A DNA stretch of 58,358 nt from Acidobacteriota bacterium. GTDB lineage: Bacteria; Acidobacteriota; Terriglobia; Terriglobales; Acidobacteriaceae. The notes beneath the pieces were generated by a model. It ran no database searches and was not told the DNA's origin. It saw only the letters and a list, made by a program, of their open reading frames with translations. The first letter of the stretch is position 1. Each line of letters opens with the position of its first letter. Of the stretch, positions 44,741 to 55,435 are shown in pieces. The stretch lies in the NCBI GenBank assembly GCA_021781795.1, contig JAJXWA010000014.1, forward strand, positions 1 through 58,358, given 5' to 3'. The position numbers and the translations under genes were made by a program.

Positions 44741-45286
44741 CTATTTGTCTGCCGCCTGCTTCATCTTGTTTTCTTCAAAGGCCTTGGCCGCGCGGATGAC
44801 GTGATCGCGGGCATAAGCCGCATCGTGCCAACCCCTCACCTCGACACGCTTGCCCTCGAGATCCTTGTAGATGGAGAAGAAGTGCGTAATCTCCTTGAGC
44901 AGGTGAGGATAGATGTCGGTGTAATTCCACACGTTGGAGTAGCGCGGATTGTTCTTGCCGACGGCGAGCACTTTTTCGTCCAGCACGCCCTGATCGAGCA
45001 TTTCCAAAAGACCAATCGGACGCACCTCCTGGACGCAGCCAGGAAAGCTGGGACCCGGAACGAGCACCAGCACGTCGAGCGGATCGCCATCGTCACTCAG
45101 CGTGGATGGAATAAAGCCGTAATCGCCGGGGTAATGAACCGGTGAGTGAAGATTGCGATCGAGCTTGAAGACGTGCAGCTGCTTGTCGTACTCAAACTTG
45201 TTGGTCGCGTCTTTGGGAATCTCAATCACCGCCCGGAAGACTTCGGGAGAGCGATCTCCGATTGGCAATTCAAGATAGTTGGCCAT
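44741..45286 (-). CDS. ppa: Inorganic pyrophosphatase, family I
   Basis: The 181-residue protein has the family I marks: AVIEIPKDATNKFEYDK, YPGDYGFIPSTLSDDGDPLDVLVLV (the DxDPxD metal site as DGDPLD) and the downstream DxxxK-like KDLEGKRVEVRGW. It hydrolyses pyrophosphate to drive biosynthesis. ATG 45286 starts MANYLELPIG with AGGAGG twelve bases upstream; the longer frame lacks homology. It converges with the permease gene. Confidence 0.95.
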   Translation of the reverse strand: MANYLELPIGDRSPEVFRAVIEIPKDATNKFEYDKQLHVFKLDRNLHSPVHYPGDYGFIPSTLSDDGDPLDVLVLVPGPSFPGCVQEVRPIGLLEMLDQGVLDEKVLAVGKNNPRYSNVWNYTDIYPHLLKEITHFFSIYKDLEGKRVEVRGWHDAAYARDHVIRAAKAFEENKMKQAADK

Positions 45287-45494
45287 GCTGTTGTAACGCC
45301 TCCTCGAGTGCGTGCTGCGTTGGGGGCGCTCCGTCCGGTAAGAACCAAAAGGGGAACTGGAGCGCACAGTGTCTTGACCGAGTGTTTCACGGCAAGCGTG
45401 GATGAGGGAAGCCGCCGGGAAGTGATGAGCCTGCCGTGCCCCGGAGCGGAGGGAGAAACCCAACAGAACCTGCCCCGGACCACTATAATCACCA

Positions 45495-45743
45495 ATGATG
45501 AAGGCACATGTCTATGTCACTTTGAAGTCATCGGTTCTGGATCCCCAGGGTCAGACGATCCAGAACGCGCTGCGGAAGATTGGATTCACCGGCGTGGAAG
45601 CGGTGCGGCAGGGGAAGTACTTCGTGCTGTCGCTTGCGGAAGGGCTGAGCAGCGAGGCCGCAGGGGCCGAGGTGGAGCGCATTGCGCGCGAGGTCCTGAC
45701 CAACCTGGTGATCGAAGAGTTCACATACCGCATTGAGGAATAG
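45495..45743 (+). CDS. purS: Phosphoribosylformylglycinamidine synthase, PurS subunit
   Basis: The 82-residue protein MMKAHVYVTLKSSVLDPQGQTIQNALRKIGF matches PurS, the small dimeric subunit that couples PurQ glutaminase and small PurL in the fourth step of purine synthesis. Length is typical. purQ and purL are not in the window. ATG 45498 is an alternative start one codon in. It lies 102 bp before glmS on the same strand; both pathways use glutamine. Confidence 0.93.
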   Translation: MMKAHVYVTLKSSVLDPQGQTIQNALRKIGFTGVEAVRQGKYFVLSLAEGLSSEAAGAEVERIAREVLTNLVIEEFTYRIEE

Positions 45744-45845
45744 GCCATCACCGAATGGTTGCGTGGCAGGTTCCCCTGCAGGCCGTGCCGCGGCTGTGCA
45801 GGTTGATATGCAGACCGGGGCTTGACGGTCGCATAGAATCATTTC

Positions 45846-47729
45846 ATGTGCGGAATCGTTGGTTATGTAGGTCCCAAGAAAGTGGTCCCCGTCATCCTTG
45901 AGGGGCTGCGGCGGCTCGAGTATCGCGGGTACGACTCAGCAGGAATAGCCGTGGGCAGTCCTGACCGGCCGACGCTGGAGATTCGGCGTGCTCCGAGCAA
46001 GCTGCACAATCTGGAAGATGCGCTAAAGGAGCGGCCGCTCGACGGAACCTTTGGCATCGGCCACACGCGCTGGGCAACGCACGGCCGGCCCACGGAAGAG
46101 AATGCCCATCCTCATCGTGACTGCACTGGCCGGATTGTCGTGGTTCACAACGGCATTGTGGAGAACTACCTGGAGCTGAAGCGTGAGTTGACGGCGAAGG
46201 GACACAAGTTCGTCACAGAGACCGACACCGAGATCATTGCCCACCTCATCGAACAAGTACAGAAAGATGCCGCCGCCGCAGGCGCACCCGTGCCCCTGGA
46301 AGTGGCCGTGCGCCGCGCGGTAAAGCAGCTGACGGGCGCGTTTGCACTTGGCATCCTCTCTGCGGCGGAGCCGGACAAGATTGTGGCCGCTCGCTCCGGA
46401 CCACCCGTGGTGATTGGCGTGGGCAACGGCGAGTCGTTTGTTGCGTCCGACGTGCCGGGCATCCTGCACCACACGCGCGATCTCTACTTCCTCGCCGACG
46501 GCGACATGGCGATCCTGACCAAAGCGGGCGTGGAGCTGACAGACTTTGACGGCAAGCCCATCCAGCGCGCCATTACGCACATTCAGTGGGATCCGATCCA
46601 GGCGGAAAAGGGCGGATACAAGCACTTCATGCTGAAGGAAATCTGGGAGCAGCCGCGGGCCATTCGTGACACTACGCTGGGGCGGGTCTCGCTGGACTCC
46701 GGCAAGGTCTTCCTTGGCGAAATGGACATTCGCGACGAGGAACTTGCGGCGGCGCAGAGCATCAACATCGCCGCCTGTGGAACGAGCTGGCACGCGGCGC
46801 TGACGGGCAAGTACATGATTGAGCGGCTGGCGCGGCTGCCGGTGGATGTGGACTACGCCAGCGAGTATCGCTATCGCGATCCGATTGCAGGGCCGGAGGC
46901 GCTGGGGCTGCTCATTACGCAGTCGGGCGAAACAGCCGACACGCTGGCGGCGCAGCGGGAGATGAAGAACCTGGGCTCGAAGACTGTGGCCATCTGCAAC
47001 GTGGTGGGCGCGATGGTGGCGCGTGAGGCGCACGGCGCCATCTACACGCACGCCGGGCCGGAGATTGGCGTAGCTTCGACGAAGGCGTTTACTTCGCAAC
47101 TGACGGCGCTGTTTCTTCTGGCGATGAAGATGGGCCAGCTGCGCGGCAAACTGGATGCGGCGCAGTCGATTGCGCTGATTGAGGAACTGGGGCGCGTGCC
47201 GGCGAAGATGGAAGAAGTGCTGAAGGCCCGTTCAGCGCAATGTGAGCAGTTAGCAAAGGATTTCGCGAATGCACGCGACTTTCTCTACCTGGGCCGGGGC
47301 ATTCACTTCCCTATCGCCCTCGAAGGCGCGCTGAAGCTAAAGGAGATCTCGTATATCCACGCCGAGGGTTACCCGGCGGGCGAGATGAAGCATGGGCCAA
47401 ATGCGCTGATTGACGAGTCCCTGCCGGTGGTGGTGTTGGCGACGCGCGACCAGGCAGACCCGGCATCGAAGCTGCGCTACGAGAAGACGCTCTCGAATAT
47501 CCAGGAAGTGACGGCGCGCAGCGGGCGCGTGATTGCCGTTGCCACAGAAGGCGACATGACAATCGGCGGGCTGGTAGAGCATGTGATTCACATCCCGCAT
47601 ACTCTTGAACTGCTCGCGCCCTTGATCGAGATAGTGCCGTTGCAGCTGCTTGCCTACTACATTGCCGTGCGACGCGGTTGCGATGTAGATCAGCCGCGCA
47701 ACCTGGCGAAATCCGTCACGGTGGAGTAA
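45846..47729 (+). CDS. glmS: Glutamine--fructose-6-phosphate aminotransferase (isomerizing)
   Basis: The 627-residue protein has catalytic Cys2 exposed after Met removal (MCGIVGYVG) and the N-terminal glutaminase domain ([26 protein letters not shown]). Two SIS domains follow ([34 protein letters not shown]) and the C-terminus is NLAKSVTVE. It makes glucosamine-6-phosphate, the first step to cell-wall amino sugars. I see no room for a glmS ribozyme in the 102-bp leader. Confidence 0.97.
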   Translation: MCGIVGYVGPKKVVPVILEGLRRLEYRGYDSAGIAVGSPDRPTLEIRRAPSKLHNLEDALKERPLDGTFGIGHTRWATHGRPTEENAHPHRDCTGRIVVVHNGIVENYLELKRELTAKGHKFVTETDTEIIAHLIEQVQKDAAAAGAPVPLEVAVRRAVKQLTGAFALGILSAAEPDKIVAARSGPPVVIGVGNGESFVASDVPGILHHTRDLYFLADGDMAILTKAGVELTDFDGKPIQRAITHIQWDPIQAEKGGYKHFMLKEIWEQPRAIRDTTLGRVSLDSGKVFLGEMDIRDEELAAAQSINIAACGTSWHAALTGKYMIERLARLPVDVDYASEYRYRDPIAGPEALGLLITQSGETADTLAAQREMKNLGSKTVAICNVVGAMVAREAHGAIYTHAGPEIGVASTKAFTSQLTALFLLAMKMGQLRGKLDAAQSIALIEELGRVPAKMEEVLKARSAQCEQLAKDFANARDFLYLGRGIHFPIALEGALKLKEISYIHAEGYPAGEMKHGPNALIDESLPVVVLATRDQADPASKLRYEKTLSNIQEVTARSGRVIAVATEGDMTIGGLVEHVIHIPHTLELLAPLIEIVPLQLLAYYIAVRRGCDVDQPRNLAKSVTVE

Positions 47730-47742
47730 GCGAGAGGGGTCC

Positions 47743-47777
47743 GCGCGCATCGTGGTTTGAATCGCTTTGATGCGCGC
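47743..47777. terminator. Hairpin between glmS and the convergent stress-protein gene
   Basis: GCGCGCATC pairs perfectly with GATGCGCGC around a 17-base loop. No T-run follows on either strand, so it may be a bidirectional terminator of weak type. Confidence 0.5.
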
Positions 47778-47794
47778 CTGAGAACGACGTTCGA

Positions 47795-48307
47795 CTACCA
47801 CCACTCCATCGAGCGGCCGAAGGGTACCTTGGCCGTGGTTTCAGGTCGGGGCGTGCGGAGCAGCAGCACAGGGCACTGCGCCAGCTTGACGATTTTTTCT
47901 GCAATCGATCCGAAGACCATCGGATACCAGCCAGACAGTCCATGCGTAGAGATCACGATCATGTCTGCGCCGGTGTGCTCGGCCGCGTCGAGGATGGCGC
48001 CGGCGACATCGTTGCCCACTTCCACGCTCGATGTCATCTTGATGCTCTTTGCGGCGAGAGACTTTTGAGAGACGGCGAAGCGCTCTTCAGCGGCCTTGCG
48101 CGCCTGCTCAACGACGGAAGCTTCAGTGATGGAATCGGGGATGGAGACGTTCGGAAATGCGGGAATGACGTGGCAAAGGACGATTTCCGCATGAAACTTT
48201 TCAGCTAGTTCGGTTGCCGCATCCAGTGCCGCGTGAGAAGAAGAGCTGAAGTCAACAGGAACCAGAATCCTGGTAGGAATGGCGCTGGCGGATTTCTCTT
48301 GAGGCAT
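47795..48307 (-). CDS. Universal stress protein (UspA family)
   Basis: The 170-residue protein is a single Usp domain: RILVPVDFSSSSHAALDAATELAEKFHAEIVLCHVIP and the ATP-binding type loop ISTHGLSGWYPMVFGSIAEKIVKLAQCPVLLLR (G-2x-G-9x-G-S). It is cytoplasmic, probably nucleotide-binding and induced by stress or growth arrest. It is a single gene convergent with glmS. Confidence 0.93.
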   Translation of the reverse strand: MPQEKSASAIPTRILVPVDFSSSSHAALDAATELAEKFHAEIVLCHVIPAFPNVSIPDSITEASVVEQARKAAEERFAVSQKSLAAKSIKMTSSVEVGNDVAGAILDAAEHTGADMIVISTHGLSGWYPMVFGSIAEKIVKLAQCPVLLLRTPRPETTAKVPFGRSMEWW

Positions 48308-48426
48308 TGCATTCTCCTTGGCGGGCGGCTCTGAGCCGGCTGTGAATTTTCGCTCCCCATCATACCAAGCGGCAGCGCAGGCCGTTACGTGACCGGGCGC
48401 ACAGCAGGAATGCGCGGCGGGCAGCG

Positions 48427-49677
48427 TCAGCTGAAGTTGACTTCGATGCCTGCGGTGAAGACGCGCGGCTGCGCGGGAGACGCGATAAAGTAGGCCAGCT
48501 CACGGTAGTCCTCGAACTCGTGGATTAGAAAGTCGGCCTGCTTGCCCGGTTCAATAGAGCCGTTGCGGCGGCCCACGCCCAGGCTCCATGCGGCGTTGAT
48601 GGTGGCGGCGGTGAGCGCCTCGGCGGGAGACAGGCCCATGTGCACGCAGGCAAGCGACAGGATGAACGGTATTGAGACAATAGGTGAGGAGCCGGGATTG
48701 AAATCCGTAGCCAGCACGATGGGCAGTTCAAGATCGACCATGAGGCGCGCCGGGGCATAGGCGTTGCTGCCCAGAGCGAAAACCGATCCCGGCAATATGA
48801 CTGGCTGTACACTTGCGTCCTTTAGAGCCAGCAGCGATTCGCGCGTGACGGTCTCAAGATGATCGGCGGTGCGCGCACGGAGCGCGGCGGCGAGATCGGC
48901 GCCGGTGCCCGAACGAAACTGCTCGCAGTGAAGACGAAGCTCCATACCGCTGCGTCCCGCGGCTTCGAGGATGGTGCGCGTCTCCTCGACGGTGAAGGCG
49001 TGGTCGTCGCAATAGACATCGCAGGATGCAGCGAGACGCGCCTTGGCGGCCTCGGGAACCAGTTCGTTTGCGAACCAGCGCACGTATTCGGCGCGACGAT
49101 TGGCGAACTCGGGAGGCACGGCGTGGGCCAGCAGCGTGGGCAGAAAGGTTGCGAAGCCCTCTTCTGCAAGCCGCGCAATGACACGCAGCATGCGCAGCTC
49201 GGTGTCGCGGTCGAGGCCGTAGCCAGATTTGGCTTCGATGGTGGTGGTGCCGCTGCGCAGCATCCAGGCAAAGTGGCGGCGCGTCTCATTGAAGAGCTCG
49301 TCTTCCGTAGCCGCGCGCGTGAGCCGCACGGTGCGCAGAATACCGCCACCGTTGGCCGCGATCTTCTGGTAGGACTGGCCCGCGATGCGCTGCTCGAACT
49401 CCGCGGCGCGATTGCCCGCGAAGACGAGATGGGTGTGCGCGTCCACGAAGCCAGGAGTGACACAGCGGCCCGCCGCATCCACAATGTGCGCGAACTTCGG
49501 AATCGAGGGCAGCAGATCGTTGTACGAGCCGACCGCCTCAATCAGGCCATCCTGGATAATCATGGCAGCATCGGAGATCTGGCCAATCTCGGACAGCTCC
49601 ATCCCCACCCGCGGACGCGGAGGACCCGCAAGGGTAACGAGCTGCCCGATATTGACCACCGCAATCGAGGTGGGCAT
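48427..49677 (-). CDS. hutI: Imidazolonepropionase
   Basis: The 416-residue amidohydrolase carries the zinc motif DAHTHLVFAG near residue 79, HCEQF and the ATDFNPGSSP segment that marks HutI. It opens 4-imidazolone-5-propanoate to N-formimino-glutamate in histidine breakdown. Its ATG comes two bases after the hutU stop, so hutU-hutI are one transcript. hutH and a formimino-glutamate hydrolase are not in the window. Confidence 0.96.
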   Translation of the reverse strand: MPTSIAVVNIGQLVTLAGPPRPRVGMELSEIGQISDAAMIIQDGLIEAVGSYNDLLPSIPKFAHIVDAAGRCVTPGFVDAHTHLVFAGNRAAEFEQRIAGQSYQKIAANGGGILRTVRLTRAATEDELFNETRRHFAWMLRSGTTTIEAKSGYGLDRDTELRMLRVIARLAEEGFATFLPTLLAHAVPPEFANRRAEYVRWFANELVPEAAKARLAASCDVYCDDHAFTVEETRTILEAAGRSGMELRLHCEQFRSGTGADLAAALRARTADHLETVTRESLLALKDASVQPVILPGSVFALGSNAYAPARLMVDLELPIVLATDFNPGSSPIVSIPFILSLACVHMGLSPAEALTAATINAAWSLGVGRRNGSIEPGKQADFLIHEFEDYRELAYFIASPAQPRVFTAGIEVNFS

Positions 49678-49679
49678 GT

Positions 49680-51344
49680 TCAGCGATCCGCCATGGGGAG
49701 ATGAATGCCGCGATGCAGAGCCGTGCTGCGCGCCAGTTCATAGCCTGCATCTGCGTGGCGTGCAACGCCGATGCCGGGATCGTTGTTGAGCACGCGTGCG
49801 ATGCGGCGTGCCGCGCTTTCTGTGCCGTCGGCCACCGTGACCTGCCCCGCGTGGAGTGAGTAGCCCATGCCCACGCCGCCGCCGTGATGAAAGCTGACCC
49901 ATGTGGCTCCCGAAGCGGTGTTCAGTAATGCGTTGAGAATTGGCCAATCCGCAACTGCATCCGACCCGTCGAGCATCTTTTCAGTTTCGCGATAGGGGCT
50001 GGCGACGGAGCCTGTATCGAGGTGATCGCGCCCCATGGCGATGGGCGCGGAGAGCTCGCCTTTGCGCACCAGTTCATTGATGGCCAGGCCCAAGCGGGCG
50101 CGCTCGCCATAGCCAAGCCAGCAGATGCGCGCGGGAAGTCCCTGATAGGCGAAGCGGCCGCGGGCGAGACTCAGCCAGCGGGTGAGGATTTCATTGTCTG
50201 GAAAGAGCTCGAGGGCGAGCCGGTCCGTGCGGTCGATATCGCGTGGATCGCCGGAGAGCGCAACCCAGCGAAATGGACCCTGGCCGGTGCAGAAGAGGGG
50301 ACGGATGTACTCAGGCACAAAGCCGGGAATCAGAAAGGCATCGGCGCAGCCCGCGTCGAAGGCGAAGCGGCGGATGTTGTTCCCGTAGTCGAACGCGATG
50401 GCGCCGGCGCGCTGCAGGGCGAGCATGGCATTGACGTGGACGACCATGGACGCAGTGGAGCGGCGCACGTACTCTTCAGGATCGCGTTGGCGCACCGCGG
50501 AGGCCTGCTCGATCGTGAGCCCCTGCGGAATGTAGCCATTCAGCGGATCGTGGGCGCTGGTCTGGTCGGTGACGACATCCACCTGCACCCCTCGGCGGAC
50601 AATCTCCGGCAGGACATCGGCGCAGTTGCCGACGAGGCCAACGGACAGAGCGCGGCCCTCGCGGCGCGCAGCATCGCAGAGCGCCAGCGCGGAGTCGAGA
50701 TCTTCGGCGAACGCGTCACAGTAGCGCGTATCGATGCGGCGCTGAATGCGTGCGCGATCGACGTCAACCACGAGCGCAACGCCGCCATTCAGCGTAACGG
50801 ACAATGGCTGCGCGCCGCCCATGCCGCCCATGCCGCCGGTGACGACGAGCTTGCCCCGCAGCGAGCCGCCGTAGTGCTGCGCCGCAAGCGCGGCAAAGGT
50901 CTGGAAGGTTCCCTGCAGAATGCCCTGCGTGCCGATGTAGATCCAGCTCCCCGCCGTCATCTGCCCGTACATCATCAGACCCTTGCGGTCGAGCTCGTGA
51001 AAGTGCTCCCACGTGGCCCATTTGCCCACAAGATTGGAGTTGGCGATGAGCACACGCGGGGCCGTGGAGTGCGTGGGAAAGACAGCCACTGGTTTGCCGG
51101 ACTGAACGAGCAGAGTGTCTTCCTCGCCAAGTTGTTCCAGTTCGCGAACGATGGCGTGGAAGCACTCCCAGTTGCGCGCGGCGCGTCCGATGCCACCATA
51201 GACGACAAGATCCTGTGGGCGCTCGGCAACCTCAGGATCGAGGTTGTTCATCAGGCAGCGCAGCGCCGCCTCCTGCTGCCAGCCCTTGCAGCGCAGGCCA
51301 GTTCCGCGAGGCGCACGGATAACAGGCACGGTCGATGCGGCCAT
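49680..51344 (-). CDS. hutU: Urocanate hydratase
   Basis: The 554-residue protein starts [17 protein letters not shown]. It has the NAD-binding [19 protein letters not shown], the conserved active-site-region Cys in [12 protein letters not shown], and the C-terminal [18 protein letters not shown]. It converts urocanate to imidazolonepropionate using NAD as an electrophile. ATG 51344 has GAGGGA four bases ahead. Coupled to hutI downstream. Confidence 0.97.
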   Translation of the reverse strand: MAASTVPVIRAPRGTGLRCKGWQQEAALRCLMNNLDPEVAERPQDLVVYGGIGRAARNWECFHAIVRELEQLGEEDTLLVQSGKPVAVFPTHSTAPRVLIANSNLVGKWATWEHFHELDRKGLMMYGQMTAGSWIYIGTQGILQGTFQTFAALAAQHYGGSLRGKLVVTGGMGGMGGAQPLSVTLNGGVALVVDVDRARIQRRIDTRYCDAFAEDLDSALALCDAARREGRALSVGLVGNCADVLPEIVRRGVQVDVVTDQTSAHDPLNGYIPQGLTIEQASAVRQRDPEEYVRRSTASMVVHVNAMLALQRAGAIAFDYGNNIRRFAFDAGCADAFLIPGFVPEYIRPLFCTGQGPFRWVALSGDPRDIDRTDRLALELFPDNEILTRWLSLARGRFAYQGLPARICWLGYGERARLGLAINELVRKGELSAPIAMGRDHLDTGSVASPYRETEKMLDGSDAVADWPILNALLNTASGATWVSFHHGGGVGMGYSLHAGQVTVADGTESAARRIARVLNNDPGIGVARHADAGYELARSTALHRGIHLPMADR

Positions 51345-51438
51345 GATTTCCCTCGGTGGCGTTGCCCCCTGGCAAACCACACCAAGAGCATACTCCAGCC
51401 GGGGCGGAGTTCGGAGAAACAAGGTCTCGCAGCGTGCT

Positions 51439-52407
51439 CTATGGCGACTGGACAGGCAGATGAAAGTCCACGCCTGCCATGCGATTCACGCGGTCGGTCG
51501 CGGCGACATCCACGATGGCCAGCGGAACGGAGTACCGATAGCCGTCAAGCACGTAGAGCATCGTGGGAGTTAGGACATAGTTGTAGATCAGATCCGGCGG
51601 CTGGCCGTTATTGAACACGACGGTGACAGGCTGCGGCTGGTTGTATGAACGATCCGGTCCGGGACCAACATAAGGCATACGCGCCGGGCGGGAGATGCCG
51701 CCTGCGCTGTGCAGCATGAGCGGAGCGGACGATTCTTCCTGCGCCGGATAAGATGCGGCATCTGCTGGCTGCATCTGCGGCTGAGGCGCGGTCGCATCGG
51801 GAGGTGGCGTGTAGGCGCTGGGCTGGCGGCGGTAAAGCCCGTAGGGGTCCTGCGTAAGCGGCTCGGAAGTGGGTACACCCAGATCATCGAGGACCTTGAG
51901 GGTCAGGCGAGTCTCCGACTTCAGCGTGGGGCGCGGTCCGCGACGCGGCAAATTGAGCAGATCAATGGGCCAGAGAATGGGCAGCGTCCACTCGACAGTG
52001 TCGCGCACGGCGTGGCCTTTGCCGAGAATGCGGCCCAGCCGGTCCACGGTGTAGCCGGGCACGTCCACTACGCGGGCGTGAATGGGCACGACCGTATCCG
52101 GCTGGATGAGCATGCGGTCAAAAGTGAGCTCCATCCAGCCCTTGCCGACGAAATGGCCGGGGTCCTTATAGTCCTCAAAACGCCCGATGATGTAGCTGTT
52201 CTGCGGCAGAAAGGCCATGCCGTAGCGCGAGCCGTAGGAGGTCTGGCACAGCACCGGGTCGCCGACAGGCAGAGTCTTTGAGGAGAGACGCGGCTCCGCG
52301 ACAGTGCACTGGATGAGCGATCCAGCGGGGATCAGGCGCTCGGCGGCAATGGCTGCGGTAGTTGCGAAGGGGACGAATGCGAAGAGTGCAAGAGTGGCGC
52401 GCTTCAT
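51439..52407 (-). CDS. Secreted hypothetical protein with a TrbI/VirB10-like barrel appearance
   Basis: The 322-residue protein has a signal peptide ([17 protein letters not shown]). The first part, [31 protein letters not shown] with [48 protein letters not shown], resembles the beta-barrel segment found in VirB10/TrbI-like and acidobacterial secreted proteins; this is only a likeness. A Pro/Gln-rich linker and a C-terminal domain ([26 protein letters not shown]) follow. ATG 52407 has a perfect AGGAGG six bases ahead. The function is unknown. Confidence 0.7.
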   Translation of the reverse strand: MKRATLALFAFVPFATTAAIAAERLIPAGSLIQCTVAEPRLSSKTLPVGDPVLCQTSYGSRYGMAFLPQNSYIIGRFEDYKDPGHFVGKGWMELTFDRMLIQPDTVVPIHARVVDVPGYTVDRLGRILGKGHAVRDTVEWTLPILWPIDLLNLPRRGPRPTLKSETRLTLKVLDDLGVPTSEPLTQDPYGLYRRQPSAYTPPPDATAPQPQMQPADAASYPAQEESSAPLMLHSAGGISRPARMPYVGPGPDRSYNQPQPVTVVFNNGQPPDLIYNYVLTPTMLYVLDGYRYSVPLAIVDVAATDRVNRMAGVDFHLPVQSP

Positions 52408-52517
52408 GGGATGCCTCCTGACGGGCAGGCGCGAAGTGAGAACCCAGAGACGAGCGATCGGACCGTTTGCACTGGCTTGCCGCACAGACGCCGACCCCAT
52501 CTTGGCGATTGCACGAG

Positions 52518-52537
52518 CAGGCAGCACGCGCTGCCTG
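52518..52537. other. Hairpin downstream of galE
   Basis: CAGGCAGC pairs with GCTGCCTG around ACGC. It lies about 95 bp past the galE stop and 110 bp before the next start. There is no T-run; it could be a terminator or mRNA-stabilising hairpin. Confidence 0.4.
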
Positions 52538-52631
52538 ACGGGAAGTCTAGCACGAAGCCACAGGCGCGGTCGGCGTGGCTTCGACAGGGTCAACAGGCTC
52601 GGTGACAGGGCCGATGCGGCCTGGGGCCGGG

Positions 52632-53642
52632 TCAGCGATACCGCTTCTGATGCCACGCCCAGGCGGTGCGCAGAATGTCATCAAGCTGGGTGTAGCGGGG
52701 CTTCCAATTGAGTTCACGGATAGCCTTTTCCGAGCTGGCGACAAGAATTGCGGGATCGCCGGGACGGCGCGGATGGACCTCGGCGGGGATGGGATGGCCG
52801 GTAACGCGCCGGGCCGATTCGATCACCTCGCGCACACTGAATCCCTGTCCGTTGCCGAGGTTGTAGACGAACCGTTGCCGCGCTGCGGCAGGCGACTCGA
52901 GCGCGTCGAGGGCCAGCAGATGGGCGTCGGCGAGATCGGAGACGTGAATGTAGTCGCGGATACAGGTGCCGTCGGGCGTGGGATAGTCGTCGCCATAGAT
53001 GCGGATCGACGCGCGGCGGCCCAGAGCGACATCGAGGATGAGCGGAATAAGATGCGACTCCGGCTCGTGGGCTTCGCCGCGGGTGATGCCTCCCGGTCCT
53101 TCGGGAGCACCAGCAACATTGAAGTAGCGCAACGAGGCCGAGCGCAGACCATGGATGCGGTGGAACCATTCGAGCATGCGCTCGACGAGCAGTTTGGATT
53201 CACCGTACGTGTTGGTGGGCTGAAGCCGCGCGTCTTCCAGGATCGGAACCGACTCCGGCTCACCGTACACCGCGGCCGTGGAAGAGAACACGATGCGGCG
53301 CGGGCCGTGCGCGAGGACCGCCTCCAGCAGCGAGAGGGTTGAGGCGGTGTTATTGCGGAAGTACACCTCGGGCTTCTGCATGGATTCGCCGGCTTCAATC
53401 AAGGCTGCGAAATGGAGGACGCCGTCGAACGGCGCGCCGCAGCTAGCAGCGGACCTGAAAAGGTTTTCAAGCGCGGCCCGGTCGGCCAGATCCCCTTCCA
53501 CAAAATCTACCCCTGCAGGCACCTGGTCGCGGCGCGCATGGCTCAGGTTGTCGTAGACCACCGGAATGTGCCCCCGCTCACCGAGCAATCCGGCAACAGT
53601 ACCACCTATATACCCCGCACCACCAGTAACCAGGATCTTCAC
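52632..53642 (-). CDS. galE: UDP-glucose 4-epimerase
   Basis: The 336-residue extended SDR has the NAD motif TGGAGYIGG, the SSTAAVYGEP segment, catalytic YGESK, and RYFNVAGA. It interconverts UDP-glucose and UDP-galactose (possibly the N-acetyl forms). The start codon is GTG at 53642 with GGAGG eleven bases ahead. A gene-free 639-bp stretch lies upstream. It could be linked to envelope polysaccharide synthesis, but no such gene is adjacent. Confidence 0.94.
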   Translation of the reverse strand: MKILVTGGAGYIGGTVAGLLGERGHIPVVYDNLSHARRDQVPAGVDFVEGDLADRAALENLFRSAASCGAPFDGVLHFAALIEAGESMQKPEVYFRNNTASTLSLLEAVLAHGPRRIVFSSTAAVYGEPESVPILEDARLQPTNTYGESKLLVERMLEWFHRIHGLRSASLRYFNVAGAPEGPGGITRGEAHEPESHLIPLILDVALGRRASIRIYGDDYPTPDGTCIRDYIHVSDLADAHLLALDALESPAAARQRFVYNLGNGQGFSVREVIESARRVTGHPIPAEVHPRRPGDPAILVASSEKAIRELNWKPRYTQLDDILRTAWAWHQKRYR

Positions 53643-54281
53643 AAAAATGCTGTCCTCCTCGAACGGTTTCGATTACGGTAAGTCTATTACAATAGTGGCA
53701 GCGGACACGCCGTCAGGGTGTTTGCAAAGACCGTCGGCAAGACGGCGAAATGTGCTGCTTCCCTTTCGTTCTGTGTGCGGAACGTTCTACCAGTAACCCG
53801 TTGTTTTATCTGGGTTGGAATCGGACGGACGCTCGGCAATGCGGACCTGATGCTTCTGCTAGTGGTCTTGGACGCGCCATGGAGTGTCTGGATGTCCGAG
53901 GTGTTGAGGCTACGAAATTCTGTTCACGCCCGGGGGTACGCCCGCGGGCACAAAGTGAAGCGCTATAGCCTTGCAAACCGTATCCAACTGCATACAGGCA
54001 AAGAAACTTACAGCGGGCACGCAAAACTGGCTCCAAATGCCGCAGTCTGGTTCAGAATGGCGCCATGGGCGGCGGTCGTGGCACGCAACCGCAGGCCTGA
54101 AACCGTGTCCAATTCAGAAAGATCGCAGCCGCTGAATCAGCCAGTCATCCTTCGCGGAGCAAACTGCATCGATTTCAATTTTGGATCAACCACATTTTGC
54201 AAAATTAAACCTTGCCTCATGGTTGAATTGCAGCGGGATGCTGGCAGAGTTCTCCTGCCAGTGGGAAGGTGAGCCCCAGGG
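53643..54281. other. 639-bp gene-free stretch
   Basis: This divergent region lies between galE and the TonB-family gene. It is less G/C-rich than its neighbours in its right half. A plus-strand open frame at 53718-54272 has no domain, unusual composition and no ribosome site, so I do not call it. No clear promoter, riboswitch or repeat was identified by eye. Confidence 0.5.
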
Positions 54282-55337
54282 ATGGAAGGAATGCAGGTCA
54301 ATCGGTATTCAGGAGCGCCTATGCTGGGGCTGTTGCCCGAAGCGGAAGGGCGCTCGGCATCGTTTGTCACGAGCACGGTCGTGAATCTGATGATTCTGGC
54401 CGCAGTGCTGTACGTGGGAATGATGGCCAAGCGGGTGGTACAGGAGCGAAAGTTTGAACGGACTGAGCTAATCTTTCCGACTACGCCGCCTCCTCAGCCC
54501 AAGATTACGGTCAAGGTTCCACCCCCGAAACCGGTGGAACTGCCGAAGCCCCCGGTGGTGAAGCTGGAAGCGCCGAAGATCAACCTCCCCAAGCCGGAAC
54601 TGAAGCCGGCCATGAAGCCCATTCAGATGGAAGCCAGGCTGAATACTCCCATGAGGGAGGCCAAGCCGGCCATTATTCTGGCGCCTCAGCCAAAGGCAGC
54701 CCTCACCGCCGCAGCCCCTGCACAGGTGGCGCAAGCCAGGCCTTCGACTGCGCCCGTCCACCTTGGACAACTCTTCGGCGTAACTCCGAACCCCAACGCT
54801 ACGCGGCCCGCAACAGTCGCATCGATTGGCAACCCCTATGGCGGAATGCAGGGCCCGGCGGTCGCACCGCGTGGAGTGGTAGGTTCAACCGGAATTGGCA
54901 ACGGGACCAGAGCCGGCTCGAATGCGGGCGTGGTGGGTCGCGTGGCGTCTGCCGGGATTCCCGGCGGGACGGGCACCGCCAGCTCGGGTGTGACCGGGCA
55001 TGTCGCTGCTGCGGGAATTCCTGGAATGACCCAGGTGGCCGCAGCGACGCCAAGAGCTGTGGAACCGGCTTCGACCAGTCTGGAAGTCATCTCCAAGCCT
55101 CCCGTTCAATACACCGCGGAAGCGCGCCAACTCAAGGTGCAGGGCGACGTGATTCTTAGCGTGACGTTCACGGCAGGCGGGCGCGTCATCGTGCATAACG
55201 TGGTGCATGGGCTGGGGCACGGGCTGGATGAAGAGGCCCGTCGCGTGGCGCAGGAAATTCGCTTCCGTCCGGCCACTCGGAATGGACAGGCGATCGATTT
55301 AACGACCAACATCACGATAACGTTTCAATTGGCGTGA
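54282..55337 (+). CDS. TonB family protein
   Basis: The 351-residue protein has one membrane helix (STVVNLMILAAVLYVGMMA), then a Pro/Lys-rich spacer (PKITVKVPPPKPVELPKPP). A long Gly/Ala/Pro linker follows, and a C-terminal TonB domain (KPPVQYTAEARQLKVQGDVILSVTFTAGGRVIVHNVVHGLGHGLDEEARRVAQEIRFRPA). It would pass proton-motive energy to outer-membrane receptors, but no exbB/exbD is near, so it may serve another envelope role. An ATG three codons in (54291) is an alternative start. Confidence 0.88.
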   Translation: MEGMQVNRYSGAPMLGLLPEAEGRSASFVTSTVVNLMILAAVLYVGMMAKRVVQERKFERTELIFPTTPPPQPKITVKVPPPKPVELPKPPVVKLEAPKINLPKPELKPAMKPIQMEARLNTPMREAKPAIILAPQPKAALTAAAPAQVAQARPSTAPVHLGQLFGVTPNPNATRPATVASIGNPYGGMQGPAVAPRGVVGSTGIGNGTRAGSNAGVVGRVASAGIPGGTGTASSGVTGHVAAAGIPGMTQVAAATPRAVEPASTSLEVISKPPVQYTAEARQLKVQGDVILSVTFTAGGRVIVHNVVHGLGHGLDEEARRVAQEIRFRPATRNGQAIDLTTNITITFQLA

Positions 55338-55435
55338 GCACACCGGGCCCACTCCCCAACGGCTTGATCTGGCGGAATGGAACGCAACGGGTAACTGCGG
55401 TATAAGGTACGAGACGCAACAGCTAGGAGCTATGA

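Noticed and set aside
45744..45845. Possible glmS ribozyme or promoter in the glmS leader
   Set aside because: Only 102 bp is available and no ribozyme core was recognised; TTGACG and TAGAAT are too close together for a sigma-70 promoter.
50022..51614. 530-codon plus-strand open frame opposite hutU
   Set aside because: Antisense shadow of a conserved enzyme; no domain.
53718..54272. 184-codon open frame in the galE to TonB-family gap
   Set aside because: No ribosome site, no domain and no compositional sign of coding; treated as non-coding.
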